A stretch of DNA of 64,000 nucleotides, from assembly GCA_032622095.1 (NCBI GenBank), contig CP136063.1, positions 214,597,982 through 214,661,981 of the forward strand, in the 5' to 3' direction. Position numbers and translations under genes: made by a program. The notes under the pieces were generated by a model. It saw only the letters and a program-made list of their open reading frames with translations, was not told where the DNA came from and made no database searches. This DNA comes from Siphonodentalium dalli. Its lineage: Eukaryota > Mollusca > Scaphopoda > Gadilida > Siphonodentaliidae. Below, piece after piece: positions 56,514 to 64,000 of this stretch. Positions within the stretch are counted from its first letter, which is position 1, and each line of letters starts with the position of its first letter.

Positions 56514-56519
56514 GCCTTA

Positions 56520-57060
56520 AGCAATGAAAACCTCCCGTTTTCTATCAAAGATGCTCCATCAGATTTTACACTAAATCAGTCAAATTTTCTCATGACAATA
56601 TTCGGATCACTAGGCAAATAAAGCATTATATGAAAGTTATTTTAACCAACGTTGAAGGCATTACCAAGGCTGCCAAAATCACAAGCCTTGCTCATCGAGA
56701 ATATAAGCTGACAATTTATAACACTATCCAATATTTACTACTGTCGCCAATCAAATCATGAAAGTTCTTTATAGACTATCCTTTGACTTATCGACAGACC
56801 AACGACAAAAATTGAACACTTGGTAAATCTCTTTGGAATTCCATATCTCAACAGGATTCTTTGGCCATTGTTGAATATGACCGTTTTTCAAATGCGTTCA
56901 TAAAAAATTAAGTCGAATATCACAAAAAGCAAATCAAGAGAATAAATCAAAACAAAGTACATTTTGAAATAAGAAAATGTCTAATGAGATCGGAAAAGCT
57001 GTACACTACGTCTATTCGGTATTGTACATGTATACCACAATAAGTGTGCACTGATTGGCC
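56520..57060. other. Intergenic, nothing recognised
   Basis: No frame or repeat partner was found. Confidence 0.35.
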
Positions 57061-57159
57061 CACTGTTGTGTATATTGTGGCCAAATGTAATGCTGTTGAA
57101 TCATTTAACCATGCTATGCATGGAGCTTCCTGAATTTTTGCGAAAACCCTGGGCCTCTT

Positions 57160-57310
57160 GTATATGCGTGCGGGAACCCCGCATATACATGTATAAAATA
57201 ATGCATTGGCCTAACAATATTGACCTTTACCTTGTAAACCAGTGCATCCTCTTATATATGCGAGGCTCCGTATGGGAGAATCGCATATATAAGATAATGC
57301 ACTGACACCG
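57160..57310. repeat. Diverged pair of the 67-bp palindrome module
   Basis: 57170-57212 ('tatatgcgtgcgggaaccccgcatatacatg', 'aatgcattggcctaacaat' in part) and 57241-57306 (CTCTTATATATGCGAGGC...GCATATATAAGATAATGCA) are older relatives of the palindromes at 42.9, 49.2 and 53.0 kb. The pair is again separated by a short AT-rich spacer starting 'ggcctaacaat'. Outside, 'tttaaccat' (57105) and 'atggttaaa' (57350) may be eroded TTAA termini. Confidence 0.65.
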
Positions 57311-57499
57311 GGTATTTAATGCTGCATCTGCGCCAGCTCCCGTCATGTAATGGTTAAAAATAGTGATCATTTAAAAATTTGGTCACATTGTATCTGACTT
57401 AAAAACATCAAAAGAACGATTTGATTGGTTTGATCTATTTATGAATAATACTGTTGTTTCAAATCTGATGGACGTATCTTTGGCACGATGTGGTGAATA

Positions 57500-59990
57500 C
57501 AACACAGAGCTGTTATCGTGCAATACACCATCCTTAGTACACAGTTTACAAAAACAGAACTGTTATCATGCAATACACTACCCTTATAATTGTTTACAAA
57601 ACACAACTGTTGTCATGAAATACACCACCCTTAGTATATAGTTTACAACACATAACTGTTATCATGCAACACAACACCTTTAGTATAGAGTTTACAAAGC
57701 AGAACTGGTATCATGCAATATACCACCCTTAGTATAGAGCTTACACCACATAAATGTTATCATGAAATACACAACCTTGAGTATATAGTTTACAAGACAT
57801 ACATTATCATGCAATACAACACACTTAGTATAGAGTTTAGAAGACATACATTATCATGCAATACACCACACTAAGTATAGAGTTTACACAACATATGTTA
57901 TCATGCAATACACCACACTTAGTATAGAGTTTACAAGACATATATTATCATGCAATACACCACACTTTGTATAGTTTACAAAACAGAACTGTTATCATGC
58001 AATACACCATCTTTAGTATAGAGTTTACAAGACATACATTATCATGCAATACACCACACTTAGTATAGAGTTTACAAGACATATATTATCATGCAATACA
58101 CCACACTTTGTATAGTTTACAAAACAGAACTGGTAGCATGCAATACAACACACTTAGTATAGAGTTTAGAAGACATACATTATCATGCAATACACCACAC
58201 TTAGTATAGAGTTTACACAACATATTTTATCATGCAATACACCACACTTTGTATAGTTTACAAAACAGAACTGTTATTATGCAATACACCATCCTCAGTA
58301 TAGAGTTTAGAAGACATACATTATCATGCAATACACCACACTTAGTATAGAGTTTAGAAGACATACATTAGCATGCAATACACCACACTTAGTATAGAGT
58401 TTACAAGACATACATTAGCATGCAATACACCACACTTTGTATAGTTTACAAAACAGAACTGTTATCATGCAATACACCATCTTTAGTATAGAGTTTACAA
58501 GACATACATTATCATGCAATACACCACACTTAGTATAGAGTTTACAAGACATACATTAGCATGCAATACACCACACTTTGTATAGTTTACAAAACAGAAC
58601 TGTTATCATGCAATACACCATCTTTAGTATAGAGTTTACAAGACATACATTATCATGCAATACAACACACTTAGTATAGAGTTTACCAGACATACATTAT
58701 CATGCAATACACCATCCTTAGTATAGAGGTTACAAGACATACATTATCATGCAATACACCATCCTTAGTATATAGTTTACAAGACATATATTATCATGTA
58801 ATACACCACCCTTAGTATAGAGTTTAGAAGACATACATTATCATGCAGTACACCACACTTGGTATAGTTTACAAAACAGAACTGTTATCATGCAATACAC
58901 CATCTTTAGTATAGAGTTTACAAGACACACATTATCATGCAATACACCACACTTTGGATAGTTTACAGGACATATATTATCATGCAATACACCACACTTT
59001 GGATAGTTTACAGAACATGCATTACCATGTAATACACCATCTTTAGTATAGAGTTTACAAGACATACATTATCATGCAATACACAACCATTAGTATAGAG
59101 TTTACAAGACATACATTATCATGCAATACACAACCCTTAGTATAGAGTTTACAAGACATACATTATCATGCAATACACCACACTTTGTATAGTTTACAAA
59201 ACAGAACTGTTATCATGCAATACACCATCTTTAGTATAGTGTTTACAAGACATACATTTTCATGCAATACACCACACTTTGTAGTTTACAGGACATACAT
59301 TATCATGTAATACACCACCCTTAGTATAGAGTTTAGAAGACATACATTATCATGCAATACACCACCCTTAGTATAGAGTTTACAAGACATACATTTTCAT
59401 GCAATACACCACCCTTAGTATAGAGTTTACAATACATACATTATCATGTAATACACCACCCTTAGTATATAGTTTAGAAGACATACATTATCATGCAGTA
59501 CACCACACTTTGTATAGTTTACAAAACAGAACTGTTATCATGCAATACACCATCTTTAGTATAGTGTTTACAAGACATACATTTTCATGCAATACACCAC
59601 ACTTTGTAGTTTACAGGACATATATTATCATGTAATACACCACCCTTAGTATAGAGTTTAGAAGACATACATTATCATGCAATACACAACCCTTAGTATA
59701 GAGGTTACAAGACATACATTATCATGTAATACACCACCCTTAGTATAGAGTTTAGAAGACATACATTATCATGCAATACACCACACTTGGTATAGTTTAC
59801 AAAACAGAACTGTTATCATGCAATACACCATCTTTTGTATAGAGTCTACAAGACATACATTATCATGCAATACACCACACTTTGCATAGTTTACAGGACA
59901 TATATTATCATGCAATACACCATCCTTAGTATAGTGTTCACGGGACATACATTATCATGCAATACACCATGCAATACACCACCCTTAGTA
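57500..59990. repeat. Satellite/minisatellite of 47-bp monomers, ~53 copies
   Basis: The array has two main monomer types. Type A contains CTTAGTATAGAGTTTACAAG then ACATACATTATCATGCAATA. Type B contains CTTTGTATAGTTTACAAAAC then AGAACTGTTATCATGCAATA. Both are 47 bp. Type B monomers recur near 57964, 58104, 58245, 58431, 58569, 58856, 59186, 59510 and 59788, often three monomers apart, hinting at higher-order A-A-B units. The array begins diverged (57500-57800), is homogeneous in the middle, and ends with a 14-bp stutter (ATGCAATACACC). As 47 is not a multiple of 3, the open frames inside are meaningless. Confidence 0.95.
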
Positions 59991-59994
59991 GATG

Positions 59995-60350
59995 ATCAAC
60001 TCCCCGTCTGAATGACAACACAGATGGACCAAACATTATCCTGGAAATTCCTTACTAAAACATATGACCATCCACCAACAAGGCGCAATTGTCACCGAAA
60101 GAAATTTATTGGACTACATCAATGAAAACTGACCGTGCCTCGATGTCTCATACACAGTATTATCCAGATGAAAATATTCCAGATTTTTAGGAGTTGGTTT
60201 GTTGGGTTTATGTGTTTGTTCGTTTTTCTATTATTTGTTTAATACTGAAGTGTTTAATATTTGATAATATTCATGTTTTCTTCATGAGCCAATTCTAATT
60301 ATTTTTTAATAAGTTCCTCTTGTTTCAGTGTGTATAATTCAACTTTAGTT
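59995..60350. other. Intergenic between satellite and minus-strand candidate gene
   Basis: No gene was found. This would be the 3' flank of the candidate at 60358-62022. Confidence 0.4.
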
Positions 60351-60357
60351 ATATTCA

Positions 60358-60659
60358 TCATACAAACTTTATTTGTATATACTTGTATTTACATGTACAA
60401 CACTTTGAAAATATTCCATAAGATTGAAAGTTACAATTAGCAGTCCAACACGGGTTGTGGCGGTGTCGAAATCTTGGATTGTTAGTGCCGCTCCAAATTT
60501 CAATCCAAAGTTCACGAGTAGGACACCGATGTCCTGCATCCTGACAGTAACTTTGCGACTTGTGGGCAAATAGTTCACACAACTCAACATAGCTATTGGT
60601 AACAATACAACTATTTTCGGCTCTGTAATCAACCCCGATATCTCTGTGTGTTGCAATAT
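60358..60659 (-). CDS. Candidate terminal exon of a two-exon minus-strand gene
   Basis: On the minus strand an acceptor (GGTGAATACGCCAG, intron side ending at 60660) opens a frame starting AT|ATTGCA. In the phase required by the 61797 donor, it reads DIATHRDIGVDYRAENSC to a TGA at 60358-60360. The product is Cys-rich (ten Cys) with CQDAGHRCPTREL, CWTANC and KCCTC; I do not recognise the family. An AATAAA overlaps the last codons (60366-60371), which is unusual for a coding end. An alternative frame over the same exon is also open, so the reading is uncertain. Confidence 0.3.
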
Positions 60660-60699
60660 CTGGCGTATTCACCAAAAAAATCTTAATATTGAACAACAA

Positions 60700-61790
60700 T
60701 AATGTCAAAGGCCTTAATCGAGAAGTAGTTACAAACAGTTCAGCCGTATGAAACATTATCCATAGTCGCTGACCACTTCAAGCTGGGAATAGTCAACTGG
60801 ACAGTATCTTAGGTCAGAAAACACTCAAGTCAAGAGTATCATTAGGTGTTATTTGTTTTTTATATAAAACTCATCACATTACATCGCAACAATTCACTGA
60901 TAAACAGGCATGTCATGAAAGATCTCAAATAAAGATATTCATATTATCGGTGTTGTCTTTCCAAATGAAAATAATTATGAAATTTCCTGAATAAAGAACA
61001 ACCACTTACCCTGGTAATCGTCATATATAATATCATAGATGTATGAGCTGAACTTTTTTTCAAAATACCAGCCTGTTCACCGGCAAACTCGCACATTTAT
61101 CTTCTTATAAAGAAATTGTTTTAGGAGATAATCTGCTTAGAATCGTCTCATTTTGAGTCGATAATGTGCTGAATATGAGAGTATTTTAGTCACATTATCG
61201 ACCCATAATAAGGCGATTCTAAGCAGATTATATGCAGACAATGACAAAACTAAGCCAACTTACGACTTTTCAGGCGTACGCTCTTTAACATGTATTTCCA
61301 ATATTATATGGCCCGCGCCATAAAACGAAATAACGGCTATGACTCATTATCTGCTTGTTTCACAATCAAATAATCACACTATATACCTATTTCACATTAT
61401 AGGTCGATTTTGTGCGTATTTACGTGACGATATGTTGAAAATACTCAATTTTAAAGACGAATATGTACCTGAAAACAGCGACACTTGAATACGTTTAATG
61501 TTTCAAAAGCATTCAATTGCCAAGTGATCGATGCTCATTATAGTTTGTGTTCCTTTGATCACATGGACCAAATTGTGAAACCCTTTTCGGAGAGATCTTG
61601 AGAAACTGTATTTTTTTAATTTCAGGATATCGATGTGCGTAACCCTTTTACACACTGCTGTTTTACCATGTCACAGTGTTGGCCCGGGTCCCGGGTCCCT
61701 AGTCCTTGTGTCCGGGACGGCTGTTGAATTTTTATTGCACAGTGTACATTTGTCTCCCGCACGTTTGAGTGACAGAATTGTTGCCCACTA
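60700..61790. other. Intron of the minus-strand candidate, or intergenic
   Basis: It contains the hairpin 61128-61231 and a GC-rich patch at 61680-61725 ('ggcccgggtcccgggtccc'). No other exon-like frame was found. Confidence 0.35.
61128..61231. repeat. Hairpin (104 bp, ~42-bp arms)
   Basis: ATAATCTGCTTAGAATCG (61128-61145) pairs with CGATTCTAAGCAGATTAT ending at 61231. The arms continue through GAGTCGATAATGTG and CACATTATCGACCC, with a mismatched patch between. The loop is about 22 bases. It resembles the other intronic foldbacks but shares no sequence with them. Confidence 0.85.
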
Positions 61791-61796
61791 GAATAC

Positions 61797-62022
61797 CTGG
61801 GATGTCACAGAGCTCGCCCGAGGGTGACATTCCTGACGTTACTGTGCCTGTCATTTGCAGAATGAGGTCTCCAGAGGGTGAACTTAGTGACGCCATCCCG
61901 CATAGCGGGCTAGCATCACTAAATTCACCATCAACATTCTGCATGGCCTCATCTACTATAGCAGACATGTACACCCATTGGGAACCTCGATTATTCAATG
62001 TGTCGTCTGTCATTTTGAACAT
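61797..62022 (-). CDS. Candidate first exon of a minus-strand gene
   Basis: An ATG at 62022 (or a second at 62013, MTDDTLNN) opens a frame of 75 codons rich in Ser, Asp, Glu and Gly (GSQWVYMSAIVDEAM, SSPSGDL, SPSGELCDIP). It ends at CCCAG|GTATTC (donor at 61796). One leftover G joins exactly to the acceptor at 60660 and would give a 175-residue protein. Without splicing the frame stops at 61734-61732 with an immediately overlapping AATAAA, so a single-exon 96-codon product is an alternative. There is no signal peptide and no recognised domain. Confidence 0.32.
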
Positions 62023-62029
62023 GGGTGTA

Positions 62030-63195
62030 GAGAAAACTAAACTAAAAACGAAATAGAATCCATGTGAAGAACTTTCTATAGAAATTTGATAATAAAGAAA
62101 CTCTCAGATTTCTGGCGATGTTGGTAGAATGTTACATTCCTCCAGTTGGCAGAGCGTCTGAACACTAACTCATCGGTTTCACGCAGCCGAACAAGTACAT
62201 AATATGTCTTTAAGAAATCAAACATTAACATTTTCGATAAATATCACATTCCTGGTGGGTGGGACTGTTAATTTTCCGTCATTATGCTGGTCAAATAGTG
62301 GGAAACAGTCAGAATTATTTGGCGGAAACATGAGTAAAGAAGCTTCTAAGTAGGGTACCCATGCGACGAAATGTCCGGTTTCGTTTGAAATTAGTGCAGG
62401 TGTGTCAATTTGAAGAACGTTAAAATCACTGTTGAGGATCCGCTACTCGAAATTTCATTCCGCCCGAGCAAATTCCAATTCCGTTGTGAGTTTTTCCGCT
62501 TATCGACCGAGCAAATTTCAAATTTACCAGCCGAAAAACGTAAAAACACAGATATAATGCAAGTTATATAACATATTATGTTAATATTCACCTCTAGCTT
62601 CAACCGGGACATGTTCTCCTATAATTGTGTTGCCTATAAAGCCATCAAAATGCTGTAATCGGTGATTTATGTTTTCGCTCCGATTTTAGATTTCGACTAG
62701 AAACGTCCAGTTTTCTAGCGGGACGGCCCTTAGCTTTTGTCTTCAAAATGATGACGAAAGTATTAAAGGGGCATGCATTCAGGCTCTTTATGCAGTACAT
62801 TTTCGGTCGGGTAATGATATCAAATGTTATCAATGTCTTCATTTTCCTGATATAAATAGTATTCATCGTTGAAAACTTTCCTACGCCAGTTTCGCGCCGG
62901 AAGTAGCACATTTTACTTTGAAATTGTGCTGAGCGATCGATATATCGATTAGCAGTGCAAATAATGAACGATGATACGAGAAGATAACTATGGTTTTTGA
63001 CTGAAAACGAGAATTATCATGAACGGGTACAAGCAAATACCGATTGGAAAATCGATATTTTCGATTTGCGTGTACACCTATAGTACCCACGAATGATATA
63101 ATATCCAGTCAAAAGCAGTAGGTTTCCTTTTTAGTATACGCGGTTTCGTGATTTCAATTTACAGTTATTGCTGCCAGGCGATTGTTTTGTCGAAT
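62030..63195. other. Intergenic, upstream of the minus-strand candidate
   Basis: Minus-strand frames of 73 and 88 codons (62391-62612, 62645-62911) have no domain. This could be the promoter or 5' exon region of the candidate gene; a possible CTAGAG|GTGAAT donor lies on the minus strand near 62592. Nothing firmer can be said. Confidence 0.3.
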
Positions 63196-63204
63196 TAACT
63201 GTAG

Positions 63205-63850
63205 ACGGAATTGCACTTAAGTGCAATAAGAATATTCCTAATTGCGCTTAAACGAAATTAGATATTCCTTATTGATCTTATGAGCGCAATAATATCTACT
63301 CAGTTAGAATTGTCCTTATTGCGCATAAACGCGATTGGGGACTCCTTATTGCGCTTAAGCGAAATAAGACATTTCTTATTTCATATAAAGCAATTACATA
63401 TCTGGCTCCTCATTCTTATTGCGCTTAAGCACACTGCGCTTAAGCGAAATTAATATGTCCATCATGGGATTACCCCTCTGTGCAAATAGTAGAATCCAAA
63501 TTGGCCTACGCGTGGACAGTCAGCAGGTCACAAATAAACTCCACCCATTGCACTCTGGACTACACCATTTGAATTAGTGTTTATGTGTTTATGTAATGTG
63601 GCTAATTGTGCTTAAGCGTATTAAGGACGATTTTGACTTCCACTTAAGCCGTATAAACTCTTATTGCACTTAAGTGCAATAATAATATTCCTTATTGCAC
63701 TTTTATTGGAGATTCCTTTTTGTGCTTATAAGATCAATAAGATATGCCTTGTTGCGCTTAAACGCAATAAAATATTCGCTTAAGCGCCATTAGATATTTC
63801 CTTGTTGCGCTTAAGCGCAATTAGAGATTCATTGTTGGGCTTAAAGGTGC
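63205..63850. repeat. Array of palindromic TTGCGCTTAAGCGCAA-like words
   Basis: Variants of the 16-bp palindrome (for example TTGCACTTAAGTGCAA at 63211-63226 and again near 63675, and TTGCGCTTAAGCGCAA near 63816) recur roughly every 25-45 bp. They are linked by 'taatatattccttat'-like spacers. The array is interrupted at about 63470-63600 by unrelated sequence. Each word is self-complementary, so the array can fold or be read identically on both strands. Confidence 0.85.
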
Positions 63851-63874
63851 ATAGTCGGAATTAACGCTCGTACA

Positions 63875-64000
63875 ATTACTATTTCCTAGGCTTCGGTTGT
63901 CACAAATATTTGATTCGAGTCGAGGAACCCACCCATCAAAGTTCAGAGTGATCAAATATCGATTTTTGAAATATATTATTTTTTACCACCGATAATTTTC
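63875..64000. repeat. Dispersed repeat, copy of 33215-33330, cut by window end
   Basis: 'attactatttcctaggcttcgg', 'aatatttgattcgagtcgagg' (in part) and 'atatcgatttttgaa' match 33215-33330 in the same orientation with few changes. The element continues beyond the window. Confidence 0.8.

Noticed and set aside
57441-59635. Several 66-78 codon frames with repeating segments, and a CRISPR-like look of regular repeats
   Set aside because: The 47-bp monomers are contiguous without unique spacers, so it is a satellite. Frames cycle through all phases and have no meaning.

Overview
The window is eukaryotic, most likely from a mollusc or another lophotrochozoan. It is AT-rich and gene-poor, has spliced genes with very long introns, and is packed with non-LTR retrotransposon remnants, a tRNA-derived SINE with an AATC-type tail, MITEs, hairpin elements and tandem-repeat arrays. 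Repeated ACATGTACATGT-like words are common in molluscan DNA. The species cannot be named from the sequence alone. There are no bacterial operons, CRISPR arrays or rRNA genes.

The backbone of the window is one plus-strand gene that I assembled by hand. Five exons (13278-13581, 30273-30433, 39772-39947, 40662-40837, 55215-55264) have GT/AG boundaries and compatible phases throughout. They join into a 288-residue open frame encoding a signal peptide, a six-cysteine PAN/apple-like domain (exon 1) and a Trp/Cys-patterned C-terminal module of about 185 residues (exons 2-5) whose family I do not recognise. The locus covers 42 kb for 867 coding bases. A weaker two-exon gene candidate lies on the minus strand (62022-60358).

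Region by region: 0-13 kb (upstream) holds dispersed repeats and a decayed LINE (9.15-11.04 kb, +). 13.6-30.3 kb (intron 1) holds a Penelope-like RT fragment, several arrays with units of about 165-180 bp, a tandem duplication of about 460 bp, a LINE 3' end, a SINE and two long hairpins. 30.4-39.8 kb (intron 2) holds a 5'-truncated LINE with exact 18-bp target-site duplications (TSDs), a degenerate minisatellite and another array of about 168 bp. 40.8-55.2 kb (intron 4) holds a piggyBac-like MITE with nested 67-bp palindromes, a long hairpin, composite tandem-core repeats, a 13-bp minisatellite and a 3.6-3.8 kb tandem duplication whose first copy contains a second MITE with the same 67-bp palindromes. 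55.3-64 kb holds a TIR element starting 47 bp after the stop codon, a 2.5-kb satellite of 47-bp monomers, the minus-strand candidate gene, another hairpin, and an array of palindromic TTGCGCTTAAGCGCAA-like words.

The most notable findings are the gene with its unnamed C-terminal module, the 67-bp palindrome module paired inside MITEs with unrelated termini, and a deletion in the second duplicate that breaks at the centre of one of those palindromes. Repeat boundaries marked approximate were judged by eye.
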